A DNA stretch of 64,000 nucleotides from Steromphala cineraria. Its lineage: Eukaryota; Mollusca; Gastropoda; Trochida; Trochidae. The notes beneath the pieces are model-generated. The model made no database searches and had not been told where the DNA came from. It saw only the letters and a program-made list of their open reading frames with translations. The first letter of the stretch is position 1. Every line of letters starts with the position of its first letter. Both the position numbers and the translations under genes were made by a program. The stretch lies in the NCBI GenBank assembly GCA_916613615.1, contig OU744731.1:17826328-17890327 (forward strand). The letters are read 5' to 3'. This document shows, in pieces, positions 1 to 12,604 of this stretch.

Positions 1-2987
1 TATAGTATTTGATGAAACACATTAAATTTATCTTTGATATAACGAGATTGATCCGATAATGAATAACACTATTTAAATAATCCCATGAACATAAAGGTGT
101 TAGATATCTTCTGGCTGTAGTTGACATATAACTTTAAATGATATGTTACATGCCCTTATCAACACCTGCTGAAAGAAATTAACGTAATATTGACATAACA
201 ATATCTAATTTCAAAGCAGGACAAAGAGAAACGCTTATTTCTATCCTTGACAAGCAGTTATCAATCACCTTTCAAAAAATTCTTATCATTAACTATGAAA
301 AATATCAAATCATCTATCCTGATTTGAAGTTTTATACACGTACCTCTTTATGATAAAAAGAAGGCCATGACATGATATTTTGATCAATCCAGAATAGAAA
401 CATAACTTTCATACAATTATTATAATCACCAATATTATCATAAGTTAAAGCATTAAACTGATGAAAACAATGTAGTTTGAGATATTTGATAATACAGTAG
501 GTTACAAAGATTTGAATAAAATGTTACCTTGAAAATCATGTAAACTCGGCTGAACTATATCAAACATCGTTAACGCATACCTAGAAAATCATCGAGGGCT
601 AGAAAATTGGAAGAGAGAAATATATTAAGTGATATTTCGTAAATTCAAGAGGATATAATTTGAGATTTTCATACTGAAAATTTAAGGGATGATAATGGTC
701 TGTCATCCGGACCCTAAAGCAAAAATATTTAATTGATGATCAACCAAGTCTACAAGAGTATACCAAGTATAGATCACTCAGCTTTAGGCCGAAGTAAAGG
801 CATCTTCTTGGCTCCATTATGTTATAATATATGAATTGTTTTAAAATATTGTCAATATTGAAAATTACTACTTCTTCTACTTATACAGTTTTAACATAAG
901 CCAACTGGATTGACATCATCCTTCTTTACGATGCTTTAATTGATAAAGTGACATGTACCAGAAATGTGTACCTGGAGCAAGATTCATCTTTGTAACATGC
1001 AGAACATGAAATGAACAAAATAATATCATAATCTACAAAAAATTTACAGTGTCACTTCAAGTGATATTTGCAAGCAGAATGTCGTTCGTTAGGAGCATGA
1101 CTCACCTTCTATAAGTAGTAAAATAATGTACTTAATTCTCCTTTTACATGGAGACGATATGATAATCCATTTTGACAAAGTGGTAATAACGTTGGTATAA
1201 AGTGAGTCATTGCATATCACCCAGTTTAAAATGATATGATGTATATGACCTGACGGCCACTTAACCAAGTTAATGCTGAAAAGGAGAAATTAAATAACAT
1301 GGCTTTGGTAAGTGCCTTGACATAGTGGAAACATTTTTTATTAAAGCTCTCCCGATGCATCTCAATGTCACTTCAAGTAAGGGCTTCCTAGGACCTCAGA
1401 GGCCCGGAATACATCATATTATGTTACTTATATAACAACAAATATACGGGCTAAACAATCATGACCTGACAATATTTCAAAACATCGCTATCACCCATTA
1501 AAGCGAATATAGAAACAAAAGTTTTCAAGGAAAATAAGTCAATGACTTATATATTTGCACGTGTTTAAGTTATTTAATCCTTTAAACCCTGCAAGTCTTA
1601 AGTTGTCTTTTTGTCACCTTTTAAAACCTAACAAAATGACACTTGACGCATTTGCACTCGCCAGTCACATTACTTTTTGTATGGTGTTTGATCAGAATAT
1701 CAATCTTTGTACACTTAATTGTCACCATGCTGAAAAGACGAGAGCCAAAATTAATGTTTTCCAGCAACAATAAATATATTTGATAATTAGAGATCAGTGG
1801 ACCCCGACAAAGGACTTGAGAATTTCTATTAAGAACGGTCATATTCAAGGATTCAAAACATAGTGTTTAGTACTGTTTACCGGGAGAAATAAGTTCAATG
1901 GACGTGTATCAGATGTTTTAGCGCATCGTGCCACATCAGGCTATATGTCTCCGCGTCATGTTCCAACTTACATCCTGATATACAATGATAATAATTGTAG
2001 TGTGAAGGACACAGTTGTAACCCTCAAAGAAAAGGCTAATGGATAGTGGCAAAACTTGAAGACAATTGTCAGGTTTCCGGACACCGTTAATGCAGTTAGC
2101 ATTTGCACAGACTAAAACACTTATGGTCAACATATGATGACTACTTGAGATTAAGGGTTCAGATCTTATAAAATGTATGAGTATTATAGAATATGTTGTA
2201 TCGTCGTGAACATGGTACAAAGGAATTACATGGAAAACTTTGCTTTAATCTCGACAACAAGATGTTACTGACACTGTCAAATACAATATCGAGGCAGGAT
2301 AATCGCTATATATGATCAATTCGCGGTAGTTGCTTTCCCCAAAATTTCCACCTCCAAACTGACAATCAAATGAGTATATTCAGTATGATAATGCTACTCA
2401 GAAGGTGAATGGTGCAAAGAGGTTCTTGGCCATGATGTTAAAATGATATAAGAAACAAACGTTCGAAATTCAGTTGTATGTTAAATTGAAAAGTTCACTT
2501 TCAAAGGTGCAATTTAAAAAAATATGTTAAACACTATTACGGTTGTTAAAGGAAGCTTGACCACCTAACATAGTGACTGCTAAACACACAGGACAGTTGT
2601 GTTACGAGTACAAGCCTGTCCTTGTCTCAAGCAATACATTCCCGAAACTTATTTATATGATATTCACATTCAAGAAGCTGAACCGTACCAATGAGTTGAC
2701 ATCAAATTGAACAAATCTTTAATAGGAGGAAGCAACACATAGCCTTTGGAGGACAAGAATATCTTTCTTTAGCTGTCAGACTTAAATACTTCCATAGTCA
2801 TTTTGTCTTCCCAAAATACTTTAGTCCTGTATAGTTCTCAATACATTATGACAAATGGAAGGACAGATTTGTCAATGCCTTTTATAAAGGCGTTAACCGT
2901 GTTATCTTAGTTCACTGACCACCATCAACACCTGTGTCCAAACTTCCGAGGTACTCTTAATTGCTACTAATTTTGATCTAGTTAGAC

Positions 2988-3800
2988 AAAGTTACAACCT
3001 CAAACATAATGGTCTACTGTGAGTGTGGTAGATTTCCGTTATCTATAGAGTCAAAATGAAAGTATTGAATATGCCTTGTTATAGATTACCCAAAAAATGT
3101 TACAATATGATGACTTTGTATGATAGAAATGGAAAACGTAATTGGGTTACAGATGTTAAAGATTTACTATTTTCTACTGGTTTTGGTTATATATGGCTAG
3201 AACAACACATAGACCCTCAATCAAAGTTTCTTATCTCGTTTAAACAAAGATTACAAGATATTATTTACAAAATTGGCTTGACCACCTATCTGTATCAAAT
3301 AAATGTTTTTATTTTAGAATGTTTAAGCAATCTATACAAGATGAAAGCTATCTATCGCATTTGAATATCCGGAAATATTGAATCTCGCTTGCAAAATTCC
3401 GTTGCTCATCGCATGATTTACTAATAGAAACTGGCAGATATATTGGACTAAAAAAAGAAGATAGAATTTGTAAAATGTGTAATTTAAATATTATTGAAGA
3501 TGAATATCATTTCCTTTGTGTTTGCCCTGCCTATCTCACTCTGAGAAATAAGTACATTAAGAAATATAACACATCATAATATTTATAAATCTATATCTCT
3601 ATTAACCTACTCTAGCAAAGCACATTTAGAAAATCTGTCAATGTTTCTATACTATGCCTTTTTACTCAGAAAAAATGTACTCTATCCTGCCTGAACATAT
3701 ATTGTATGCACATTGTGCTACAGGCCTGTGGCCTATAAGTGCAAATAAAAATTGAACTTGACACTTTATCAGATGGATTTTAAGAATTGTAAAATAATAA
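2988..3800 (+). pseudogene. 5'-truncated non-LTR retrotransposon (LINE) 3' end, dead
   Basis: The interval interrupts the duplicated sequence. Copy B runs straight from ...GTTAGAC to TCCCTGGTG near 19910, while here AGAC is present on both sides (2984-2987 and 3801-3804), the expected target-site duplication. Conceptual translation on the plus strand, across several frame changes, gives the C-terminal part of an invertebrate LINE ORF2. It shows a CGRFPL segment near 3020, LLFSTGFGYIW near 3165-3200, and a zinc-knuckle-like C-x2-C...H...C set (Cys at about 3469 and 3478, His at 3508, Cys at 3517 and 3523). The end holds GGCCTGTGGCC near 3725 and an A-rich tail before the duplicated AGAC. The longest piece without a stop is 3056-3364. 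The reverse transcriptase catalytic core is missing. The clade cannot be fixed from this piece. Confidence 0.8.
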
Positions 3801-3940
3801 AGACTCCCCGGTGACCTCTATAAGTAAAGTAGCTTAAGGCAATAAGTTTCAAAAGTGAAAAACTACATGGAGTAAATACACAATAAGCTGAGTTAAAGGT
3901 TGTAAGCACTTCAAAAACGAGATATGATGTTCACTGTTAA

Positions 3941-4459
3941 ATGGGCAGTAGCACGTTTTAGGAGGAATATAAGGTGATGTCAGGAAAATGAAAATTAATG
4001 ATTCCGTTTGAAAGACAATATATTTAAACTAAAATACATATATAATGTAAGGTTAAGCGATGCGATTGCTTTTTCTTACGCAAATGAATTTAAAGTGTTC
4101 ACACAAAATGACCGCCAATGGATTTTATGTGAATCTTCATATCCGACTATGGATGATTGGCTTGTGAAAAGAGATTTTTGACACTGTCAAAATACTACAT
4201 TTAGCATTAACTTACAATTATCAGTGAAAAAAATTAAATACACTCACGGGCAAAAGAAAGTATAGGTCCTTCATACTGATATAAATTTAAAATATTTGAT
4301 TATACCAAATGTTAGTTTTACTTAACATAATGGCATGCCTTAAATATTAAATATATAAATATTATCTTTTGTTTTTATGTTGTGAGCATTGGAAGTTTAC
4401 CTATACTTTCTTTTGCCCGTGAGTGTATAAAATTATCTAAACAAGGTGCTACTGCTCCT
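3941..4459. mobile_element. piggyBac-type MITE (TTAA-flanked), copy 1, with a nested insertion
   Basis: The element is flanked by TTAA on both sides (3937-3940 and 4460-4463). The empty site in copy B of the duplication (near 20050, CACTGTTAAGGTTTCC) has a single TTAA. Ends are imperfect inverted repeats: ATGGGCAGTAGCAC on the left and GTGCTACTGCTCCT on the right, 12 of 14 matching. TTAA-precise insertion is the hallmark of piggyBac transposition. There is no transposase frame. The interior shares blocks such as ATAAGGTGATGTCAGGAAAA and ACTATGGATGATTGG with the copies at 20541, 28487 and 40421. Without the nested element at 4241-4425 it would be about 330 bp, like the 338-bp copy at 20541. 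Confidence 0.88.
4241..4425. mobile_element. Tc1/mariner-type MITE nested inside a piggyBac-type MITE
   Basis: This 185-bp insertion has perfect 27-bp terminal inverted repeats (4241-4267 and 4399-4425, starting CACTCACGGGCAAAAGAAAG). It is flanked by TA on each side (4239-4240, 4426-4427). TA duplication and this architecture fit Tc1/mariner. The TIR core GGCAAAAGAAAGTATAGG is shared with the element at 57971-58465, which still carries the end of a Tc1 transposase, so the two belong to one family. The interior is AT-rich and has no coding potential. It lies inside the piggyBac-type MITE, so it arrived later. Confidence 0.88.
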
Positions 4460-4730
4460 TTAAGGTTTCCTGTTGAACCAACACAAACTTTCCTTAAATG
4501 TTAGTAATTTTAACTAGAGTCGTGTCATAAAACAAACAAACAGGTTAGTCTGTATTTCTACGACTACATAAGTATTACCACAAGTAATGTCTAAATAGAA
4601 AAGGGAAAAAATAATCTAAAACTCATGCAAGTACTATGGCTTCTTAACAAAGTGAAAATAACTCACCATTGTTTCAAGATTTCCAACGTAAAGATGGTAT
4701 AACACGATTTAAAAGTGACATTGGTATTTT

Positions 4731-5298
4731 CTTTTACATGCTTAATAAGAATTTTCAGAGAAAATCATTTCCCAAATGACTCATTCCCTATCACGTAAAG
4801 TCACTAATGTATTTAGTTATGGAAACGTGTCTATAATCATCCTCTTAGGAGATGCTCAATATAGAAACTCTCACTAGGTCAGATCGAGGCGAGAAACATG
4901 AGTCATTCTGTACACTTCCATTAGACGCTTAATTCAACATAAAACACTACTTTGTACAGATCATAAAGAATATTTCTGATCAACTGAACATATCAGTGTT
5001 CTCTTTTCAGCAAATGTAAACAGAGTCTTCGTAATGTTATAATATATCAAAGTAATATTTATTTCGTTATTTTGTTAATAATTTTCTTTTTTATTCAACC
5101 AACAACACCTTTAGATTAATGTGTAAATGGATCCTTATTAAACAAGTATATGAATACATACATGTATTTTACATGCAAGCAACAATCCTGGCAATCCAAA
5201 AGAGAGGCATAAGATCAAAAACAGAAAATTCTAATTTTCTTCATTCTAGATTATTTTCCAGCAAACTTTCTTTGAAAATAGTGGATATTGATAATTAT
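4731..5298. other. AT-rich DNA without recognised features
   Basis: After homology to copy B of the duplication ends near 4725, this stretch shows no convincing open frame, RNA gene or repeat. The small open frame at 5119-5421 runs into the palindromic repeat head that follows and is not a credible gene. Confidence 0.5.
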
Positions 5299-5550
5299 TA
5301 TACCCCCACCTACGAAGTAGTGGGGGTATATAGCGCTCCGCCTGTCCGTCCGTCCGTCCGGGCTTGTCCGTCCGGGCATTCTTCAATATTAACTATTGAA
5401 TTCTACCACTTGTTTAACTGATTGTTTTTTTGTTGGTATTGATATTTATTAATGAACTTTATTATTCTCGGATCTATAAAATATTGAGGGTATACGACGC
5501 TCTGCCCGTCCCTCTATGTGTATGTCTGAGCATTAGTCAAGATAACCTGT
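5299..5550 (+). repeat. Mollusc-type interspersed repeat: palindromic head plus TCCG microsatellite
   Basis: A 32-bp near-perfect palindrome (5299-5330, arms TATACCCCCAC and GTGGGGGTATA) is followed by GCGCTCCGCC and a short run of GTCC units. A weaker second copy of the head lies about 150 bp downstream (GAGGGTATACGACGCTCTGCC, 5486-5506). This layout matches repeats that are widespread in bivalve genomes. The downstream end is not clear. There is no coding content. Confidence 0.65.
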
Positions 5551-5559
5551 AGAAGTCTT

Positions 5560-8105
5560 CCACATTTTATTTATGGATGAATTTAATTTGCATTTAGAAT
5601 TTATCAGTAATTTACTGGAATTTTAAACAATGCCATCTAGAGCTTTTCGTTTTACCTCCCCTGAAACAATTCATGACCTTATTTGGATTTAGGTTCATAC
5701 TGTGCATTATTTCATGTCTTTTAGACCCTACTTAAAATTTATTGAAATTGTTCTGCTTTCTTAAAAATTCTGGAAATATTTATTGGCATTGTGTATGAGG
5801 TTATGTAGTGCATTGTACGGGACAGACTTTTGAAAATCTTTGATAACATCATTTTGGGTTAATATTGTATATTTCATAAAGCCTTTGCCAGACATATCTT
5901 AGCTACATACCTACCTACAAATTGTACCATCTACCTGTCTGTTTGAAAATCCAATTGACAGACATATATCAATAATTCAAGAAAATATGTCTCAATCTTT
6001 GAGACTGAGAATGCATAGGACGGAGACAAGAATACCTGACTGTTTTTGCACAATAAGACAATTGAATTTTGCTACTTTTAAAATAAGTTATTTATTTTTA
6101 CTTTATGAAAAATCACAATTCTATGAATTTAAAACAGAAATATTCAAGATGTATTGCAGCTACTATCAATGCCTTCAAGAGATTATCCCTTATATTTACC
6201 CAAATGTATAAGAAAAGAACTCTGTGGTTTATATTGTTGTGAGAAAGGTTTTGGGCACATTGTTCAGGTTTTTTAAAGTATGGTTATGAGTAATATGTCT
6301 TATGTCTTGTCCTCAGTATTTTAACAATGCAAGTTTCTGTTTTTGTTCATCCTAAGCTAACCTTATCTCAAGAAAATATTCAATATGCATGGTTGTTGTA
6401 GCAAGAACAGACAAATGTTAACACAAGATTTATAGTTTATTCATCTGAACCATATTATGAACACTTTATTTCCATTGACAGTTTTTCTCTCAGAGGTGAC
6501 AATATCATGCACTGATAGTTTGGCAATAAGGGTTGGCAACATTATTTACAGGGGACATCATTGCAATAAAAGGGCCCAAGTTTTATTCAGCTCCCATTAT
6601 GTTGCCTTGCTTGAAGTTTGAATTCTTTAGCCAAGCTACCAAGTTGTTGTGAAATGGTGGCGTTCAAAAACTACAAAAGAAACAAAAAACAGATTCCTTA
6701 CTTTTTTTACAATTACAGAACAAACAAAACATTAATTAAGATACATTTTTCAATACAACTTCATTGCCAATAAAATACAAGATATTGTCTCAAGTAGTCA
6801 ATGAATATTACCAAGAATTTTTTTTATAAATTATACAAATACAATTAAATATGAATATTTTATCAATAAGCAAATAATATAAAGCTTACCTTGATAACAC
6901 AATAACTGAAGGTAAAAGATTACTTCCACTGAAAATATCTGCAAATGAAGCATTAATTTGTGATAGATGTTATCACTGCAATAAAAAGCAATTCCAAAGT
7001 TAGAATTAATAATTCTTACTGAAAATCTCCTTTTTTACTTGACAAATTCATATTCAAATATATTGATACACAATAACCTCAAAAAAATTAAAGTTATTGT
7101 CAAAAAATTAAAAATTCCCACCTCCTGCTTGCTGGCTTTTTCTATAGTAACAGGTTATCTTGAGACTGGTAGAATGCCTAAGTACAGGCCTGTGGGGCAA
7201 AAAAAGCTAGAAGATCATGCAAAGTGAGGTTAGTTGTATGCGGCATGAAAAAATCATGCAAAGATAGCCAAGTCACATGATACTCACCATGACAGCCTAA
7301 GCCATCTAGACTTGAGCAAGACTCTTATTGGTCAAATAATAATACATATTTTTAACAAATAAAAGTGTTTCTTGATTTTATTAACTTAACTTTTGGAAGT
7401 AAAAATCCATAATTGAAAATAAGAAGAGATTCTACCGTTTGATTTTTTAAAACAAGATTGAAAAATAATGTGAAAATGACTCTTGCTTGCAAACTGGCAC
7501 AAGTTGTGATGATATGCAAATAAGTTCAGCTGACCTTTTGTTTATAAACATTGACATGTGCATTTTGTTTTGATCAACATCAAGGAGCATAATTAATGGT
7601 TTGATTACAGAATTTAGTTAGCCAAATTATAGAATTAGACAATAAATAGATTATAGATAATGAAAATAAATATGAATGTGCTTTTAAGTGTATTTAATAA
7701 GCATTTTAAATAAATATGCTTACCGTATAAATAAAATTAAAAAAAATATTTTAGCCTTTTCACTGCTGTACTTAGGATTATCATATATAGTTCTTGGCTC
7801 TCTGTCTGTGATCATTGTTTGTAGAGTATATTGATTAATCAAAACATGCAATTGTATCTTTTTGGGTTTTCAACTTTCGAAGATTTTGAGTTTTGTAAAT
7901 TACTCTGGAAGCACTACTTAGAAATTTATTTCACAAAACATATCTCCATGAAACTTGGTATTTATCATCACTAGAGGTCGTGCTTTTCAGGGTTTTTATG
8001 CTTTCTCGACTATCATTTTTCAATATGATCAACTTTCAAATTAATTCCTTCCATGACTTAACACAACCAGTTTTCCTGACTAATCATTACAAGAAGTTCA
8101 TTCAG
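5560..8105. other. AT-rich DNA without recognised features
   Basis: About 2.5 kb with only short open frames that have no family resemblance. No TIR pair, tandem array or RNA gene was seen. Confidence 0.5.
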
Positions 8106-8109
8106 TATT

Positions 8110-9076
8110 CTTGTTATGTCTCTCCCCGAAGGGAGCTGAGTTCCTGTCGGCGTTGGCGTTGGCGTTCCCATTTCGTTTCCGGAGCATATCTCTAAAACTT
8201 GGTAAACTGGCTCTCCATATCATGTAGAAGTGCCTTTTGGAGGTTATAGATTTCTTAAAATTTAATTATTCATTTATTTCCATGGCAACAATTTGGACTT
8301 ACAATGTAGTCTTTTTCAAGGGTAGTGATCGTTTCCGGAGCAGATCTCTAAAACTATGTGACCAATCATCACCAAACTTGGTATACTGTCTCTCCATAGA
8401 TGTGCCTTTTGGAGGTTATAGATTTCTTAAAATTTATATATTTTTTTTATTTCCATGGCAACAAATTGGACTGAGTCTTTTTTAAAGGGTAGTGTTTGTT
8501 TCCCGAGCAGATCTCATTAATGGTGCTTTATGATAATATTGTTTAGAGGTTTGGAGCATTTGAGGAAGGGGGAGACATCTGTTTTTACGGGTAAAAACAC
8601 TTTCTAGTTTATTTTGGAATAAGAGGTTTTCTTGAAAATTTATAATTTCATAAGGTACTTGTATAAGGGCTGGATAGAAAAGACATCTTCTACTAATATT
8701 TTTTTTATCCCATCGGTTCAATTTGGTCACAGCCTTCAATTAGGGAACTTGCAGAATCCAGTCACTTTGGCTGACCATGACCTTATTTCCAAGGTCACCA
8801 CATCACTTTGACCACTTTTGAATTTATTGTCAAATTGATATCTCATGAACCATCATAATCCTTATCTTATTTTCAACCTGGTAATCACAGCACATTGATA
8901 ACTTTTGAAACTCTTGTTTACCCCGTATCTCTTAGCTTAGCATGAGCCTGGTGCATAATCCTTATGGGTTTGAAAACATGTCTCTTATGATTGCTTATGT
9001 TGGCCTCTTTCCTTCTGTGAAAGACAAGCTCATAGTGGGGGTATGTGAGCTTTGCTCACTTTTTTCTTGTTTTAAT
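8110..9076 (+). repeat. Interspersed repeat with hairpin head, GGCGTT minisatellite and ~160-bp tandem units
   Basis: The element begins with a CTCCCCGAAGGGAG hairpin near 8123 and three GGCGTT units (8152-8166). Tandem units marked by TTTCCGGAGCA follow at about 8175, 8331 and 8498, giving unit lengths of about 156 and 167 bp. Each unit contains GTGCCTTTTGGAGGTTATAG and CCATGGCAACAA. A tail rich in TGACCTT/AAGGTCA runs to GGGGGTATGTGAGCTTTGCTCAC near 9038-9060. A head with microsatellite, then 160-bp units, then a tail resembles the pearl-type non-autonomous elements described in bivalves. The family assignment is by layout only. Confidence 0.65.
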
Positions 9077-9172
9077 ATACCTTACGTTTTAATATAAATA
9101 CACATTATGAGAAGATGAAGAAATTGTTATTTATGCATTTTGAAAACTCGTTTGTATTAACCTGTAGTTAAT

Positions 9173-9358
9173 CATTCTCTGCCCACAGAGGCAGATCAAG
9201 TCATGAGATGTTGATGCAGCCGCTGTTCTATTACGCTGAAATACGTTGGTATATGCCTCCAATCAAACATCTCCTATTCTATTCCACAAAGTCGGCGTAA
9301 TATAACAGAGGCTGTATCAACATTTCATGACTTGATCTGCCTCTTTGGGGAGAGAATG
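9173..9358. mobile_element. Long-TIR MITE (Mutator-like), short copy M1
   Basis: The element is 186 bp and almost wholly made of two inverted arms of about 65 bp starting CATTCTCTGCCCACAGAGGC. It is bordered by a near-perfect 9-bp direct repeat, GTAGTTAAT on the left (9164-9172) and TTAGTTAAT on the right (9359-9367). Long TIRs with a 9-bp duplication are typical of Mutator-like elements, which is the basis for the assignment. It shares its termini with copies at 17002, 37888, 58998 and 63785 but lacks most of their interior. Confidence 0.82.
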
Positions 9359-9367
9359 TTAGTTAAT

Positions 9368-11830
9368 GTGAGTAACCTCTTCAAGTATTTTATTAAGAAC
9401 AGTTTTGTTCAAAGTTACAAAATCTATATCGATAGAGTAACCGATCAAATTACTCCAACTTGAACGATCACCTGACAACTGCAAAACATTGTTAAAAAGT
9501 CATTATCAACAGATGAATTGGATAAGATTATACCTGTATTGTTAACAAATAATAACATAAGAATGATATATCTTTACTTCTAAACACGAATGTATCAAGT
9601 CCTGATATTTATGAAATTAAATTTTAACATTTCAATTTCAAAGGAACCCCCTATGACTTACCTACCCCTGATTAATGACATCAACGATGACTATGACAAC
9701 AACCAGAATAACCTTTAAAATAGCTTTAAAGGTATACATGGAACTTTTTTAGTTTAAATAAATTGCCTTAAGAACCAGTAGAGGTCATACATGCTATTGA
9801 TTTGAATTTGCATATGTTCAAAGTGGCTTTCGAGACAATGAGGAAAAGAGACTACTGTATGTATTGTCATGAGAAACCAACATAAACTGATTTTGAACTT
9901 GAACATGTTCACTTCGTGTTGTCATGGAGACTTGAATGAACCTAACAATAAATAATTACAATTCGACTCTCCAGTTTTTGTTTTATTGTCCATTAAACAT
10001 GATGCATGTTTTCTTTGTCTTGCTCGTCAGTATATTTACCCGACTGAGATTAAACTTTAAACAGCCTAATGTTATTTACTGAAATATAGTTCTTGTTTTC
10101 TAAGTGTATGACACCATGAAAATTGAAGTATATCACATGGGACTAACTAAACTTAATGAGGAAGCTTGGCTTGGAATAAACAAACACTGCTCAGTTGTTA
10201 TCATTCCCAACATCGGTTTACATGTCTAACAATGATGTTGAGCTTTGATATGCAAACTTATGGTCGAATACACCATAGTTTACAAACGGTTGCGTACTGT
10301 GGGCAAGATATTTGACTATTTTGATTTTTAAATAAATCTGTTCTTTTATATCTTAACAAATTGGGATTTTAGTGATTTTGTAGTGTAAATACACAAACTC
10401 TTATCTGGAACAGTAAACTGCTTATCGCAATGAGTTTTGTATCGATTCAACTGCTTTAACTGCTTATCTGGAACAGGAAATAGCTTATACAATCGACACC
10501 AAACATCATCCTCGTTTAGAAAATATGCATTTTCTTGATCAATGCTGTTAGTTAATTATTTCGAACCTGGGATCTACATTTTTGTAAGATTTCTGCATAG
10601 TAAAGGTATATGCATGGACGTAATTCCATCATTAAACATCAGAGAGATGCATAAGAAGAATTTTCTAACTTATCGTTCAAATATAAAGAATTACGTCTTC
10701 CCGAGACACAAAATTAATTAAGACAAATATATCAAGGACTTAACTTCATTGAGTGACTGCTGGTTTACAAAATATTAATTTTAAACCTTAAAATATCAAT
10801 TTAGTTACATGTAATTCGTAATTAAAAATGTGAGTTAACATATTAATTGGATATATATATATTTGACCCACCTAAATTTTCTATCACCGTTTTGGATTTT
10901 CTTGAAAACATGCTAATATAAAAGATTTGTCATTTAGGATGTACATGCAATCACATCCAGACAAATGGAGTTCTGGCTCCTATACTGGCTACATATAAAA
11001 TTATGAAATATATGTCACTTTAAGCTTTTATGGTGTTCCCACTAATATGAACAGTTTTCTATGACATCAATCAGTGGCGCTAGCAAGGAATCAGCACGAA
11101 GTCAACAGTAATATACATGTAGGATGACCTATACATCAAAGACAACGTCTCAAATGCTTTATGATTGTTTCATGTGACTCAAAGGGTTATTCTCAGTTAA
11201 TGAGAACTTTAACCTTATATAGGTGTAAAATAGATTTGTTAGAAAAATGTAGGCAACACTTTTATCCATTATGAAGTAGATGTTGGTCAATTGACGTCTA
11301 CATGAGTCATGATTTATAATGATAAAAATATTCCCTACATAATAATAGTTCTAAATAAATAAAATGATGATGACGAATAACATTTTATTTAATGTTAGGT
11401 TTCTTGTTTGAAATGTTTTGTTGTCTTTCATTATGATATCATCTTCCTAGCATATACATATATATATCGACTGCATATCAAATCTAACAGATCATGAAAC
11501 TTGGCACAGAAGAAAACCTTCACATCCCCAAACTTTTGGATTTGCAAGAAACCATTATCAGTTTACAGGATGTCTTCAGAATGAACACCACTGGATAGCA
11601 GAAATCCTTTGTACAGAAAGTGGATTGTCAATTATAGATTTGATGACTTTGATAACCGCCAAAAAAACCATCAACTCTATCATCTGTGAAAACTAATGGA
11701 CCAAAGTCAAACATAAACTTTTGATACCATTTCTGCCATCTTCTTATTATATAAAGTACACAATAAACTATTATGGAAGAACAAATAACAAAATGTACCT
11801 GAAGCTCTGTACTTTGTTGATATTTTTGTC
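9368..11830. other. AT-rich DNA without recognised features
   Basis: No open frame with family resemblance, no RNA gene and no clear repeat structure was seen in this stretch. Confidence 0.5.
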
Positions 11831-11839
11831 TTTATACGT

Positions 11840-11965
11840 TTCAGAGACATTGCGCCACCCACAACATCTTCATTTGTCTCATAGCTTGTCAGGTTTATAA
11901 GCTTTGTGATTCATCATCTCTTTCATTCAAATGTCAGGGCCGAACACCTTTAGTATTAGTATCCT
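11840..11965 (-). other. Exon-like segment, disrupted paralogue of 12485-12568
   Basis: On the minus strand this segment resembles 12485-12568. Both contain a GGCCCTGACATT block, TATAAACCTG and a GTGGGTGG block in the same order. Here the shared frame is broken by a 30-nt insertion beginning with TGA after the GPDI codons, and by further stops. It is either a duplicated non-coding repeat or a decayed copy of a small exon. No function is assigned. Confidence 0.35.
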
Positions 11966-12484
11966 TATATATCCTGTAGGTATTGACAATCTACCTAATA
12001 AATACATATGTGATATGATTTTGAAATGAGACTATTAATTTAGAAAATTTTAAATATTGGAAATAATTTCACAAGGCTATTATATAAATATCATATATTC
12101 CTAACCGAAACACAAATTAATAAATAGGGATTACAACTTGTTGAGTTAGTTTGAAGATTAAAAGACTGCAATAGAAAACAAAGATGAACAGTTTCTCCAA
12201 TGGGAACTAAAACGATAGATTTATTCACAGTGGGAGCACGATCTGAGAGCCCAACGTTTATTCTGTGTGCAAACTCACTAGCCAATATGAAATTTAACTC
12301 AAGGTTTCATAATATTTCTTATATGTGGTTCTAGAAATTACTTGTTTATTTTTACTTCTTTACCTTTAACAAAGAAAAATACACAATGAAATACATAGCC
12401 AATAGCTACAAATCATAAACTTACATAATCAAATATGATCAAAAATCTACCTTGAACTCATGTCTTAAAATGATACTTACATCT

Positions 12485-12568
12485 TTATAATTTTAAAGAC
12501 AACTTTCCACCCACTTCATCTTGACTGCCAGGTTTATAAATGTCAGGGCCGTACACCTTTACTGCCAT
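12485..12568 (-). CDS. Short open frame, possible first exon or orphan peptide (27 aa)
   Basis: The minus strand has ATG at 12568-12566 followed by 27 codons (beginning MAVKVYGPDIYKPGSQDEV) and a TAA at 12487-12485. Just beyond the stop the sequence GATGTAAGTATC contains a good splice-donor match, so an exon ending there in another frame is conceivable. A diverged copy lies about 0.6 kb away at 11840-11965. The product is not recognised. The frame is short enough to occur by chance, and only the duplication makes it worth listing. Confidence 0.2.
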   Translation of the reverse strand: MAVKVYGPDIYKPGSQDEVGGKLSLKL

Positions 12569-12604
12569 TTATGCTTTATGTCCCGTGGGTGTCAAGTTTA
12601 AGAA

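Larger units (their letters stand above)
1..4730. repeat. Segmental duplication, copy A (left edge outside the window)
   Basis: Long stretches of this interval recur in the same order at 13345-20345. Matching pairs include 1-190 with 13345-13530, 660-1400 with 13930-14690, 1430-1860 with 15880-16330 and 17750-18190, 2150-2985 with 16500-16995 and 18200-19910, and 3801-4725 with 19910-20345. The copies differ by scattered substitutions and by insertions, so the duplication is not recent. No open frame is preserved across all copies. Copy A carries a LINE fragment and a nested pair of MITEs that copy B lacks. Confidence 0.9.

Noticed and set aside
5119..5421. 100-codon frame ending in PSVRACPSGHSS
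   Set aside because: The PSVR-type C-terminus is the translation of the TCCG microsatellite of an interspersed repeat.
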